In this document: positions 10,677-22,322 of the stretch, piece by piece
Numbering within the stretch: position 1 is the first letter of the stretch
Layout: each line of letters begins with the position of its first letter
NCBI GenBank assembly: GCA_022496805.1
Contig: CM040088.1
Span: 9,145,001 to 9,209,000 of the forward strand
From: Pohlia nutans
Taxonomy: Eukaryota > Streptophyta > Bryopsida > Bryales > Mniaceae
Direction of reading: 5' to 3'
Length of the DNA stretch: 64,000 nt
The notes under the pieces: generated by a model
Databases searched by the model: none
Told to the model about the DNA's origin: nothing
Seen by the model: only the letters and a program-made list of their open reading frames with translations
Translations under genes and position numbers: made by a program

Positions 10677-11735
10677 TTAACCCTTTAAACACGCAATTTG
10701 CTATTTATGCACTTGGCCAAGTGCATTCATTTCATGAGCTAATCTTGCTTAAAATAAATTGTGTAAAAGTTCTATAAAAAATAGCAATTTTCTCTTTCTA
10801 CAAATCACTTAGAATTCTTTTATTTATTTTTTATTCTTATCTTTATCTTTTCATTTATCTTCTCATTAATATTTCCTGTTATCTTTTCTTTATCTTGATT
10901 CTTTCTTGTCTTCTTTTTCTTTTCTTTCTTGTGGCAACCGAAAACCCTACACCCGCACCAAAGGAAAAAAAAACTCCCAAATTCATTTATTAATTAATTT
11001 GGTTTTCATCTTCTTTTTTGTTGAGGGCTCATGAACTTTAAAAATAGAAAATAGAAATTAAAATTAAAATTAGGGTGGAGCTGCTGGCGGCTGAAACCTA
11101 AACAACAGAAATGGGATTGGGTGCGTGGTTGCGCACCCAACAACCCTAGGCATTCTAAAAATAGAAAATAGAAAATATTTTGTTTTTTTGTTTTTGTTGT
11201 CCTTCTCCACTATTTAGGGTTCACTCACTCGCAGTTGAACACCAATTTTTTGTTTTTTTATTATTTTCTATTTTTAAGATTCACGATCCCTAAACAAAAA
11301 AAAAGACGAAAACCAAAAAAAAGGAAATTTATTATTTAAAAAAAAAAGGGTTTTTTTATCTCGGTGAGGGTGTAGGGTTTGCAGCTGCCACAAGAGAAAT
11401 GAAGAAGAAATAAAAGACAAAGAAGATGACAAGAAGGAAGACAAGAAGGACAAATAAAATAAAACAAACATGAAAGAAGACAAGAAAGGAGACAAGTAAG
11501 AAGACAAAAAAAGATACAAGAAAGAAACAAGATAAAGAAAAGATAAAAGAAAAGATACATATAAGAATAAAAAATAAATAAAAGAATTGTTTATAATGAA
11601 AGTAATTGTAGGAAGACAAAAATTGTTGTTTTATAAAGATTTTTTTTAGACAAATTCTTTAATGCGTCTGGGGGCCAAGTTCATGATTATATGGCCAAGT
11701 GCGTAAATAGTGAATTGCGTGTTTTTAGTGCCTAG
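10677..11735. mobile_element. TTAA element, family H, with pyrimidine and purine arms
   Basis: Left end TTAA-CCCTTTAAACACGCAATTTG, then TATTTATGCACTTGGCC; right end has GGCCAAGTGCGTAAATAG then GAATTGCGTGTTTTTAG. Between lie a T/C-rich tract (about 10800-10940) and an A/G-rich tract (about 11395-11600) that pair as a large foldback. The expected right TTAA is replaced by a junction with the next element. Confidence 0.65.
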
Positions 11736-12526
11736 GGTGGTTATGGGAAAACCAAATTTTTTTGGTGATTTTTTTTTAAAAACTCTCTCTGTTCAAATTA
11801 TGAATGCAATTAATAGTATTTAACCGTATAAATGTAAGCATAGCTTAAAAAAAAAAAAGTGCTAGTTGAACCTTGGTAAGATCAGATGGTTGGATAGGAA
11901 TATTATAGTGTGTCTTTGAACCGTATAGTACACACTCAAAAATGAAATTTTGGAGGGCGTGTGACTTCAAAGTTAAATAGAATTTGGATTAAATTTGCAA
12001 AAATGAAAGTGAAGAGGTTCAACAATGACCTATGTCAACACCTGTCCATAGCAATCTTTCATGTCAAGAATGGACTCACACATAATTATTGTGAATTTTA
12101 TAAGTGATAGTGACTTATCCATATACGAATTAGGACAAAATTTTATACGTTAAAATATGAAAGGAGTTGGTATATTGATCAAGATCGGAATACATACACT
12201 AATCAAACATGAATAAGAGAACATTGTTCAAAAAAATAAAACAAGATAGCAAACTTCCAAACACAAGAAATACTGCATAGTACATGTATTGTATTTGTAA
12301 GTATTTGCTGTATTTTCAAGTATTTGTAGTATTTTCACGTTTTGTTCATAGGTATTTTGATAGTTGCACAACTCCAAATTTAATTTTAGTTTTTTGAAGA
12401 TGCATATTGTAAATCTCCAACTCTGAACCTCACAATTCAAAATCCAATTGTTCACGGATTTTCTGTTATTTACGTTTTTGACACATCAGTGACCACAATA
12501 TGGTCTCCTGGGTACTAAAGAGTTAA
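11727..12526 (-). mobile_element. TTAA element, family E, reverse copy
   Basis: Right end GGTACTAAAGAG-TTAA at 12515-12526; read on the minus strand it follows the 51.1-kb copy (block TACATTTATACGG and complement, ATTTCTTGTGTTTGGAAG). Its left end is fused to the family H element. Confidence 0.65.
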
Positions 12527-13017
12527 TTGTTCTCTGGCTATGGAGAACATTGTTTTGCTGCAATTTATTGTTGTCTGCTGATTGATCGTCGTCTACATTT
12601 GTTTAGTGTGTATACTTTCAACAGTGTTGGACTGCTTCAGGCTTCTCGTAAACCATCCTTGGAAAATTTTCCATTCATTTGTAGGACAAATTATTCCTGG
12701 CAATTAGGGTTTTAGAAGCGATTATGCCTGAAATTTCGCATAATTGGGAATTATGCTATTTTCTTCAATAATATTCATGTTTGTTCAAATAAATCTTTAT
12801 CATCTTTTTTTCGTTTCCATTTCTTTGTCATTGTCTAATAAGTGCATGGAGCAATGGGAATATGCATACAAGAGTTGTATACATATTTGAAATATTTTTG
12901 ATACACATGTTACTTGAAATGTCAAGTGTGCTATTCAATTTTTTTGTTTCAACAGAAAATACAAAGAGTTTCACAAGTAAACATGGTATGAAAATCATTT
13001 CAAAATGAAAGCAAGGG

Positions 13018-13090
13018 TTAACCCTTAAGCTCCCAAGAGACCATTTTGTGGTCGTTGCCCATTTCCCCGCGCTGCCTAGGTTCAAAATTT
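13018..13090 (+). mobile_element. Short TTAA-end fragment, family E-like
   Basis: GCAAGGG-TTAA-CCCTTAAGCTCCC: ends of two elements share one TTAA. The right part resembles the family E start (GAGACCATTTTGTGGTC against GAGACCATATTGTGGTC). Confidence 0.4.
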
Positions 13091-13482
13091 TAGTTTATTT
13101 TCAAAACAAAAAGATTGATGTTAGAGGTAAACAAGTTTTCTTTCTAGTCCAATTGGAATTATGTCCATACAATCAAAACTCCACTAAGGGGAATTTTTCA
13201 AAGTGAAACACCTCAATGTTGAATGCAGCCTCAACACTTCGGGTAAGCTTGCACAAAAAAATCTGAGCCAATGAGATTCATTTTGCACCTCAAAGGAACT
13301 TTTATTCAGCTCACATGGGTTGCATGCCATGAGTTGTGGGCTCTTTCAATTGGAGGAGAGTTGAAGGGATAATTTAATTTAGCCAAAATCTCTTGCTTTC
13401 TTTCATATTCCTACCCATTACAAGGTCTTTTGAAAAAATGCTAACAAATTGAACATCGTGTCAAATTGAGTCATGCATCTTG

Positions 13483-13746
13483 TTAACCCTTAGACGTCAA
13501 AAAAGCCCCACGGGCTTGTTTTGAGAGAATAATCAAGAAAAAAGTGAATTTTCTCAACCAAAATAGAAATAGATTGGTGCTTTGGAAAGGTGATGAAAAG
13601 CAAGGCTACATTTAGCAAATACACCTATTTTAGTAAATTGTACATTCCAAGGAAATTGGAAAGAGAATTGGTGGGGAGGGAGGGGAGGGAATCAGGCAAC
13701 TTGAGATCTTGATGGATACCAAAGCTGCTAGCGTTGTTCATCAATG

Positions 13747-13797
<51 letters not shown>

Positions 13798-14014
13798 AAT
13801 AAATCTTAAATCCAAAATTGCAGAGCTCATTGCAGAGCTGGAATTTCATTGTATTTTTTAAACTTGTTTTTGGAGTAACATTGTTTATAGAGGATTTGAG
13901 GAATTCTCATTGATTGTTCACGTTACTCAAGGGGCTACAATTGGAGCAACTCTCTTAATTTATTTTATTCCTTTGGGATACCGGTCTAGGACCTTTTTGA
14001 CGTCTAAGGGTTAA
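13483..14014 (+). mobile_element. TTAA element, family A, perfect 17-bp inverted repeats
   Basis: Both ends read CCCTTAGACGTCAAAAA inward and are flanked by TTAA at 13483-13486 and 14011-14014. 532 bp including target sites. The interior carries an AT microsatellite and no gene. Confidence 0.88.
13747..13791. repeat. (AT)n microsatellite
   Basis: About 22 uninterrupted AT units inside the family A element; likely length-variable. Confidence 0.95.
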
Positions 14015-15469
14015 CTATCTCATCTTGAGGATCATAAAAAATGGCACATCATTTCAACATTTTTTTTTTTTGGTTTGGGAGTCCATCAAAGCAAGGCTGT
14101 CCGGATTTTCAAGGCTTGAAATTTCAAAATTTCAACTTCATTTGCTATAATCTTGACATCCACATGGTCAAATGTATTGAAATTTTGAGGGATGGTTTAT
14201 AAGGCTTAAGATTTCAAGATCCTACGGTTGGAATGTGGAAATAATGTTTAAAAAAGCATTTGGAGATCATCAACAAAAATGGCCAAAATAAGGCAATTTT
14301 GGGTGGGAGACCCCCTCGGACGTTATAGATCAAGAGACATGAACTGTTACAAACAATTCAAGTCGTATTGGATGACATATTTCTAAAGCAACTCCATAGG
14401 CTCACTTATCAATATGCCATGTAGAATGCAAGCTGAATTTCAACAAGAGGTGTAATTTCAACAAGAGGTAGTAGCACTGGATGGTAAATAGCATATGTGA
14501 ATCAACCAAATTATAGTATGATTTGCGACTCCAATTATACAAACTTTTTTTGGTATTCAAGTATTCTCTTCTACAACGTAATTAATTGTACAAGGTTCAA
14601 TTGAATCTCCTCATTTAAAGTAGAAACACCCAATTCCATCTTTGAACTTTAGACTTGCTCTAAAATTGTTCTACAAAGTGCTTTTGAACCATGTCTTTTC
14701 TTAACTCTCAATGATTGAATTTGAAGTTTATAGGGGTTGGATTTTTGACAAGTCCCTATGAGACAATTTAAGTGGTCAAGACAACTTTCACTTTGAAAGT
14801 TGTTAGCAATTACATGCTTAATCCAAAAGTTTTTTTTTTTTTTCCCCATAATCATTTTCACTTGCTAATACTACAAAAAAAAAACTACCTTGGAAAAGTG
14901 TCCCCAACTAAAGTACAGTTTTAGGTGTTTCTACCTTATTAAGCTTCCGATTGGACCCTGCATAAAATCAAGTCTTGAACTCTCGAACTTCCAATTGGAC
15001 CGTGCATAAGGCCAAGTCTTGAACTGTGACACCCCCTAATGAAGCTCGACACACAGCTCCAAATTCTGTAGAAATGAAATTTCTATTTCTATTTTTGATG
15101 CAACTGCTCAGGAGTGATTCGGAAGAATGTAATGGTACAACAGCGCACAATTCTGAACAGACTTCATAGTTCACAACCAGCAGACAAAGACAGATTGAGT
15201 CGAGCAAATAGCATTGCGCTCTACAGCGAGAGGTAACAAAAGTAGTGGCGTATATGTTCTTGGGATAGAATAACGGTGTGTTGACTGCAAGAGACTCAAT
15301 TCAGAGGTTTGCCACAGGAAATAGAATCAAAAGTCAGTGAGTGGCAACTTTCTCGTATGCGCAGTTTAAGTATTGGAACAAAAATCTGAATGATCCAACA
15401 TAGAAGAAAGAAAACTGCATAAGTCTCACTATGTGATGTAGGCTACATTTAAGAGGCTCTTACTCCAGC
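14015..15469. other. Intergenic, 3' flank of DAD1
   Basis: Apart from the 44-bp tandem repeat I see poly-T runs and short direct repeats only. Confidence 0.5.
14944..15025 (+). repeat. Two-copy 44-bp tandem repeat
   Basis: Unit starts CTTCCGATTGGACCCTGCAT and repeats once with a few changes; downstream of DAD1. Confidence 0.8.
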
Positions 15470-16934
15470 TTAACCCAAGAAGTTCATGATAACCAGATGA
15501 AGAACGAGATTGCACAAAACGAAATCTGCAAATGCTCTTTCTGGAGTAAGATCCTGCACAAACAATGAGGAATGTCTGGATCAGAAATGTTGAATAGCCA
15601 ATCCACCAACATAAGCACATGATTTGCGACAAACCATTTGACTCATAATGCAATGCTGCATGCAGATAATGTAGGGACCATACCTTAAATTCCTTGTTAG
15701 CCGGATTAACCTGCATCCGCAAACAGACTGTTCCCAACAACAAAAGCGTGTAAGAAAAAACTTCCCAAACCGACCTCTAGTGTGTAGTGAACCAGTAATA
15801 GCAAGAAGATAGGAGACACTTCTAAAAAAGAAATTAACCTTCTCTATTTTTTCAACTTCAAGTTAGAACAACCCGGCGTTGACTCATCACTAAAGCGTGG
15901 AGCATAGAGACACGATGCAATGCCCAATTCTGACAAAAAATAAGGTCGGAAATTATACCTCCAAGTACAGAAGTGCCAATGCATGACAAAACACCAGACA
16001 AAAAAGCATTGAAGGGAAACGTCCCCACCATTGCCATGTACACCACCTGCAAGACAGAACCAACATCTAAAAAAATTATTCAACAATATTTGATCCGGGA
16101 CAGAAGTGGATAGGGGACCTGCTGTGCAGACCGGGCGTTCTATACGGTATAGACGACGTTCTCTAGTGTATTCATAGTAACCAAAGGTCAATGAGATCAA
16201 CCCCTTCTGAGGGGAAATTTTACTTAAATTTTTATTACACCCTGTACACAGGCTCGCAGTCATTCCAGCCTTTTCACAAATCTTACTCACTCTGCTCCGA
16301 AGGGTTTGTGATTTTATGATTTTAAGGGTGGGGTCTTCAAAGCAACAGGCCTCGAGGAAGAAACCCTGTAGTATGCTGGGTTTCCTCTATTGTACAAACT
16401 AACCATTTGCTCCCAATCGGATTCGTTAAATAAAGACGAGCACAGATAAAAAAAATGCAGCAAGAAACATATGAGGAAATAAAAACGCACGTCTGTATGA
16501 ACAAAGACAACTTGCCTGTACGAATGCTGTGATCAATCCGTAGATGATATAAACATCGATGATCTACAAAAACCGAAACCGAAAATCGTTGTCAGTATGG
16601 CAGGGAAAAGCGTCACAAGAATCTCGAACCCTACAATTAGTGATGTATTTTCTTAGACCACAACGCGTATACTGCTGCTTGTGATAAACCCTAATTCTAG
16701 ATACCCTAGAACAACAACTTGCTCAATGTCTCGATCGTCACAAAGGCACCGTCGATCACAAACGTTACCATCAACTCAGGAAACCCCAGAGGTAAAGCGG
16801 ACACCGGAGTAATTCTACCAGAACAGATTGTATGGGTACCGACAAATAAATACCTTGAGCCGAGCTGGGGTCTTGGCGTAAGCGGAGCGCATCGCATTGT
16901 AGAGATCGCGCGCATCCTTGGCGGTGGACGCCAT
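15470..16934 (-). CDS. DAD1: DAD1, subunit of oligosaccharyltransferase
   Basis: Five exons: 16934-16854, 16563-16516, 16046-15959, 15727-15684 and 15553-15470, giving 114 residues, the usual plant length. Recognisable blocks in order are MASTAKDARDLYNAMRSAYA, IDVYIIYGLITAFVQ, VVYMAMVGTFPFNAFLSG, CLRMQVNPANKEFK and a C-terminus ending LVIMNFLG. DAD1 is a small three-span ER membrane subunit of the complex that transfers N-glycans to nascent proteins; loss triggers cell death in animals and plants. All junctions keep frame. The second intron (after VQ) starts with GC rather than GT (GCAAGT), a known minor donor class. The third exon ends with one base of a Val codon completed by the fourth exon. 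The second intron-rich gap (15.9-16.5 kb) contains a dispersed repeat also found in the C1-FDX-like gene intron. Confidence 0.96.
16100..16410 (-). repeat. Dispersed repeat in DAD1 intron
   Basis: Related to 22612-22895: both contain CCCTACAGTATGCTGGGTTT-like sequence followed by a CTCTATnGTACAAACTA block, in the same orientation relative to the host gene. Confidence 0.65.
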
Positions 16935-17154
16935 TGATCCAATGCTGCGCTCGCTCGATGATGCTTGAAATCAAAGCTTGAAAGTTGTTTGGAAAATTTG
17001 CAAAGACACTCTCGCTCGATCTCCTCGCTCGCCGCTAGCAGGCACGCACGTCTGTCCAAGAAGACTCTGGTTTCACGGTCTCAGGTCGCTTCCGTCCTAT
17101 GACCGTTTCTGATTTCGACCCATGCGGTCAGAGAGCATTCATTCTTGCGTACAC
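16935..17154. other. Upstream region of DAD1
   Basis: GC-richer 200 bp with repeated GCTCGCTCGAT-type motifs; likely core promoter and leader. Confidence 0.4.
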
Positions 17155-17960
17155 TTAACCCTTTAGTGCCCAGGTAACCGGTAAGTGGTTACTACATCAC
17201 CAGGAAATGAAATGTTGTAAAATTTGTGAACTACAGTATCTCAATCTTGTGTCTGAAATTTAGATGTTTAACTTTTCATATTGCAAATGATGGGAAAAAA
17301 AAAATTTAGAATCTGAATTTCTTAAATATCCAAATACTTATATACAAAACACCAAAATATTACAACTACCTCAAAATACAGCAAAATACTTACAAATCCA
17401 GCACATGCACTATGCGGTATTTCTTGTGTTTGGAAGTTTTTTATCTTGTATTTTGAAGTTTGTTATGTTGTATTTTTTTGGATTGTGTTCTCTTGTCCAT
17501 GTTCCATTAGTGTATGTATTCCGATCTTGATCAATGTACCAACTCCTTTCTTATTTTAACATATAAATTTATTTTCCTAAACCATATATAGATAAGTCAC
17601 TCTCATTTATAAAATTCACAATAATTATGTGTGAGTCCGTTCTTGACACGATAGATTGCAATGGAGAGGTGTTGACACATGTTATTGCTTGAACATCTTC
17701 ACTTTCATTTTTCAAAATTAAACCCAAATTCTATTTAACTTTGAAGTCACACACCCTCCAAAATCTCATTTTTGAATGTGCATTATACGGTTCAAAAACA
17801 TACTCAATCCAACAGTCCGATCTTACCAAGATTTAACCGAAATTTGTTTCACTAAGGTATGCTTACATTTATATGGTTGAATTCTATTAAAGATATCCCT
17901 AATTTCAACAGAAAAAGCTTAAAAACAATATCACATCGTTCCACTTTTCTATGAGCACCG
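17155..17960 (+). mobile_element. TTAA element, family E, right end lost
   Basis: TTAA-CCCTTTAGTGCCCAGG at the left. Aligns with 51144-51878 (blocks CAAATACTTATATACAAAAC-like and GATCTTGATCAATGTACC-like) until about 17960, where the copy breaks off. Confidence 0.7.
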
Positions 17961-18401
17961 TTACTGTGTGCGTTAGTGTAAATGACTTCAACATTGGGAG
18001 TAGGGGTTGATTCAAGCATAAATAGGGGTAAATTTATATTGTGAAGCTTGAATGTACTTAGAAAGTATACCGGTATATAAAGAATTGCTATCACTACCAA
18101 AAAGGATGTTATTTTCAACATTTTTTTGAAAGAATTTCAACTACTTCAAACAATATTGGCAGAAATTGATTTTAACCATTTAGATCTAAGCAATGTTTTT
18201 ATACAATTGCAGTTTTCCATATTTTTGGAGGTTTGGCTTCATTTTTTATGATCCAACTGTATAAAAATGCAGTCAATCCATTTTTGAATAGATTGTCTAA
18301 AAATATAGGGCATAATATGTATGGTGTATAGAAAAATATAAGATGTGCCTACATCCTACTAAACTTTGAATGATTTGTGATTTTTCTAATTTTGATTTGT
18401 A

Positions 18402-18938
18402 TTTACCCCTGACTGTCCAAGCATCCAATTTTTAGATGATGTACATAATCAAACTTCGTTTTCTCATCCGTCATGCATTTTTTGCGGTGTGTGATTTTTT
18501 ACTAATTTTTTTTATGGGAAGTTAGCGTCATGCATGTGTGAACCGATTAGAAAGGAGATGATTTGTGAAATTTTTATGCTACATTTTGTGTTGCACTGAT
18601 TCACCAAAAAATTCTAAGATCTTAGTTCAAAAGGTGTACTTGAAAAAATCAACTCATAAAATCAAGCAACCAAAAAAATCTCTACACTTAGAGTATTACA
18701 TTTCAACCCATCACAACAAATTTCATCCACAATTGTCAATATCTTATTTTAATTGAATTTTAAGTTTCAAATTTTGTACAAAAACATTAGTGGCAATCAT
18801 AGATCTAACTATATGGATAAAATCTAAAATCCATAATGTACAACTTTTATTCATACATCAAGTTCAAAATATCCCTATTAGTTGCATTTTATAATGCATC
18901 TTTGAAATTCTCCAAATCTGTCGGCATTTAGGAGTTGA
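18402..18938 (+). mobile_element. TTAA element, family B, decayed copy
   Basis: Begins TTTA-CCCCTGACTGTCCAAGC and ends GGCATTTAGGAG-TTGA; both TTAA sites have changed. Internal blocks (CATGCATGTGTGA, ATCAAGCAACCAAAAAA) match the other copies. Confidence 0.7.
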
Positions 18939-19893
18939 GCATTTGTTGAAAGTGAAACTACACTCAATTGTCTCTTCAACAACATCTTGTGTGGTTACAA
19001 ATGATATTTTTATTAAAAAAATAAACAATTTTCAAAGTTTGTTGAGTGGATTTTCACTCGCAAAGTTTATATGGCACAAATACTAAGCATAGTGGACACC
19101 CCAAGACTAATAAAAGTTGATAGTCATTGGGGTTGGATTCTCGACGAGGAAACAAGAGTTATTGTAGCTAAGTCTGTGTCTTCCGATGAAAGGAAACAAC
19201 TTCCGATGAAAGAAAACAACTCATTACAGTGGGGTATAGTAAGTTGGGATTGCAAGTGCTATTCACAAGTTGAACAATACCTAGGGACAAGTATTGATAA
19301 AATTTGAGAATTTGTTGAGTTAACCTTGTGTTTAGTTTGTATAGGAATTAGATAAAGAGTAGCATTAGACAAGTAGTGTTAAGAAGGCAAAAATCATAAC
19401 CACCTAGAGCTAAGGTAACCACTTAAAGTTAGGGTGAGGTGGAAACTTCTAGTTGGGTGCAAGCATCCACCACCATTTCTAAAGCAAATCTTTGATCCCC
19501 GAGCTTTGATCACTCGTGACATACACAATTTTGAAAATATGAAGTTGTATATGGTCTCATTGGATTTGTCTCAAAAAATTCTTTGACTTGGTACCCAAAT
19601 CAAAAAAAACCTGCAGATTTATGCAAGAAAATGCTCAAAAAAATTGCAATAGGGATTAAGCAACGGCTCTTCAAAAGTTCATAATTTACAAATAGTTGAG
19701 AGTTGAAGATCAAGCTTAGATTATTTGGAAAATGAAGACAATAGCCTAAAATATTAATTGGTTAATTACTTGATTCAACAAAGAATTGAGTAAAATATCA
19801 GAGGTCAAAATCAAATCTTTCCCTCATTGTGAGAGGTTGAAGTGGAAATGAACGCTCTTGGATCTATGGTGAGAGGAACCTATGAGTATTTTA
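18939..19893. other. Intergenic
   Basis: A 78-codon frame (19071-19307) contains an 18-bp duplication (CTTCCGATGAAAGnAAACAA); not supported as a gene. Confidence 0.45.
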
Positions 19894-19895
19894 TA

Positions 19896-20145
19896 CTCCC
19901 TCCGTTTCATAGTAAGAGTCCATTTTTTTTACATATTTCATCTTAACGTTTCTTTTGCCAAAAAAGTCATCTCAATACTCAAAAGATGGGCTATCTTCAA
20001 TAGTAGTATGTATTTTTGTTGTCACTCTCATTGTACCTCTTGTTTGAAGTAAACAATGCTCATATTTTGAAGTATAAAACATAGGACAAGAATCAGGAAA
20101 AAAACATGCCAAAAAAAGTGAACTCTTATTATGAAACGGAGGGAG
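19896..20145. mobile_element. Stowaway MITE
   Basis: Ends CTCCCTCCGTTTCATAGTAA and complement, flanked by TA at 19894-19895 and 20146-20147; 250 bp. This is the well-known plant Stowaway terminal sequence. Confidence 0.95.
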
Positions 20146-20339
20146 TATTGTACAATGCTATTTTTAGCTTAAAAAGCAACTTCAATGGGTGAAGTTTCTC
20201 ACTAAAAGACAAGTTTTTAGGGACTTCGGTGGACCAACACTAGAAGAATAGTGGGATTCTATGACTAGTTGTTATATGACTAGTCAGGAAATTAATTTAA
20301 ATTGATTTAAATTAATTTCTCTTCATCGTTAATTGCAAA

Positions 20340-20480
20340 AATCAACAATAATTGCTCTTACAAGTGGTGCAGTCGGCTATACAACTAGTGCAGTTGGGCA
20401 TTTGACTCGTGTAGCCGACCATATGATTGATGCGGTTGGCAATATGACTGTTGCAATTGGCAAAACGACTGCATTGCATG
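20340..20480 (+). repeat. 21/24-bp repeats in an open frame
   Basis: Five units encoding 7-8 residues each (SAVGHLT, DAVGNMT, VAIGKTT type), inside a 98-codon frame (20333-20629) that ends in a hydrophobic segment. The unit length keeps the frame. A small protein is possible but unsupported otherwise. Confidence 0.45.
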
Positions 20481-20629
20481 AACTGGTCATCAATACTAGT
20501 AAAAATTCGGTCTTCGGTGTAAACATTATTCTTGTAGTTATTCTTATAATGTTGATATTTTCCTTTGCATTCTTTAGAGACCTTTTTCTCTACATTATAT
20601 TGTATACCAAAATGAATCAAGATATGTAA

Positions 20630-21116
20630 TTTATTACCTTGATTTTCCAAATTAACAAGATTTTTTCATTGCTACAATGTAGGTCATCAACAAAAATGCT
20701 AAAAATGTCCAAAGTCCGCTACAAAAAAAAAAAAAAAAACCTCAACAATCACGATTTTGTTAAAAAAAAATTCAATTTTTTTGAGATTTTTTTGAGATAT
20801 ATAAGAAAGCTTGCATGATCTATTGCAAAAAAACTTGCAAAAAAAAAAAGTTGTTAACATCGCTAAAAATGTTCAAAGTCTGATGTGAAAAAACAAAAGA
20901 CAACTCCTATCTATGACAATTTTGTTGAAGAAAATAAAATCATTTTTTTTGAATTTTTTTCTAGTGAAACAAAGAAAGCTTGCATGATCTACTGCAAAAA
21001 AGGTTTTCACACCGCTAAAAATGTTCAAAGTTTGCTGCGAGGAAAAAAAAAAACTGCTAGACATCACAATTTCATCAAAAAGAACATTAGTCAATTTTTA
21101 ATTTTTTTTTCTACAT
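20630..21116. other. A-rich repeats
   Basis: Three imperfect copies of a block with GCTAAAAATGTTCAAAGT and TGCATGATCTACTGCAAAAA, each about 150-190 bp. Confidence 0.55.
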
Positions 21117-21273
21117 CTCACCCTCCGTGGAAAAACTAAAAGGGCTAAAATAGAATTTGGGGTGGCTAAAAATAAATGTCAGCAGAGTGTAGATCTCATT
21201 GCACCCGTCAAAAAAGTATATAGGGTCCCAAATGACTATTTGTAGCCGTTTTAGTTTTTCCATGGAGGGTGAG
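21117..21273. mobile_element. MITE with CTCACCCTCC ends
   Basis: CTCACCCTCCGTGGAAAAAC and the matching complement near 21244-21273; 157 bp, inverted over about 30 bp. Target duplication unclear. Confidence 0.75.
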
Positions 21274-21431
21274 ATATATACAAAAAAAACTTGCATGGTC
21301 TAATGCAAAAAGATTGCAATAAAAATTTTGATTTTTTGATTTTTGATTTTTTTTAACATGGCAAAAAAATCCTCAATGATAATGTATATTTATAATTAAC
21401 AAAAACTTTCAATCTCTTACACAAGCAAACT

Positions 21432-21560
21432 CATGTGGTGTGATGGTTTAGTACAAGTGTTTGTAGATAGGACGTCAAAGGTTTGAATTCGGTTGCCGTC
21501 ATTAGGACTTGGGCGGACCTCGTAGCATTGTTTTGGGCAGGGTTTGAATTTTGGGCAGGG
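21432..21560 (+). mobile_element. tRNA-derived SINE-like sequence
   Basis: TGATGGTTTAGTACAAG resembles an A box and GGTTTGAATTC a B box about 40 bp later, spaced as in a tRNA-type Pol III promoter. No cloverleaf can be folded, so it is not a tRNA gene. Confidence 0.4.
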
Positions 21561-22322
21561 CATGAATTTTTAGTTTTTGGCTGGTCCAGATTGTAAAAGA
21601 TGTTCTCAATCATTTGGTCATACAACTAGGCACAATCGTACTTTAAACTTCTCCATAATGACTAGAACACTATTTTCCCATAATTTACTGTTTTTAGTCA
21701 TATTTTTCAATCACAAAATCCCATTTTTTTGTTTTAGTGCAAGTTCCACATTTCAAGCGCACTTTTGAGAAAAAAGTCATGGAGAAGTTGTCATGAACAG
21801 ATATAGAAGAAAGAGTACTCAGTATCGCTAAGTAACGTGACAGTTCTCAGACCATTTCAAATCGTTCGAAGAGGAAATTTGCTGGAGTGCTGAAATCTAC
21901 ATGTGGAATACCGAAACCGAACATCCTGCGTTCATGAAGTATATCTGATGAAGGAAAAAGTCCAGCACTGCTCTAAGTGGAGAACTTCTCATCGTTGTAA
22001 AACTGCACACAGCTCCAATTCAACTGCAATTGCTAGTCCAAGTACCCTGCAGCCGATTTTTCATAAACCCTAATTTTCACAGTGATTTTCCTAGAGCATG
22101 AGGCCATACACCAGTTACGCTTCCCCTACAAAGAGTATCATGAAGTCTTATTCAATTTTCACCGACAAGCGTCTCAACTAACTCAAGAATCAGCTCTCAA
22201 ATGCTTTGTTCATGGAGATGCCACGAGAAAATTTCTAACTTCTCCTGGCTAACAATGACTGTTCTGAGTGTGTCCCCTAGCAATAACATGAGCGTTGCAA
22301 AACATGAACTCGTCACATTTGA
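21561..22322. other. Intergenic, 3' flank of C1-FDX-like gene
   Basis: No gene or repeat noticed. Confidence 0.5.

Noticed and set aside
11274..11619. Overlapping Phe/Ser-rich proteins
   Set aside because: Frames on the minus strand of a purine-rich tract in a transposon; low-complexity artefact.
19071..19307. Small gene
   Set aside because: Includes an internal duplication and no recognisable features; treated as chance frame.
21432..21500. tRNA gene
   Set aside because: A and B box-like motifs exist, but the arms cannot pair into a cloverleaf and the T-loop core is altered.
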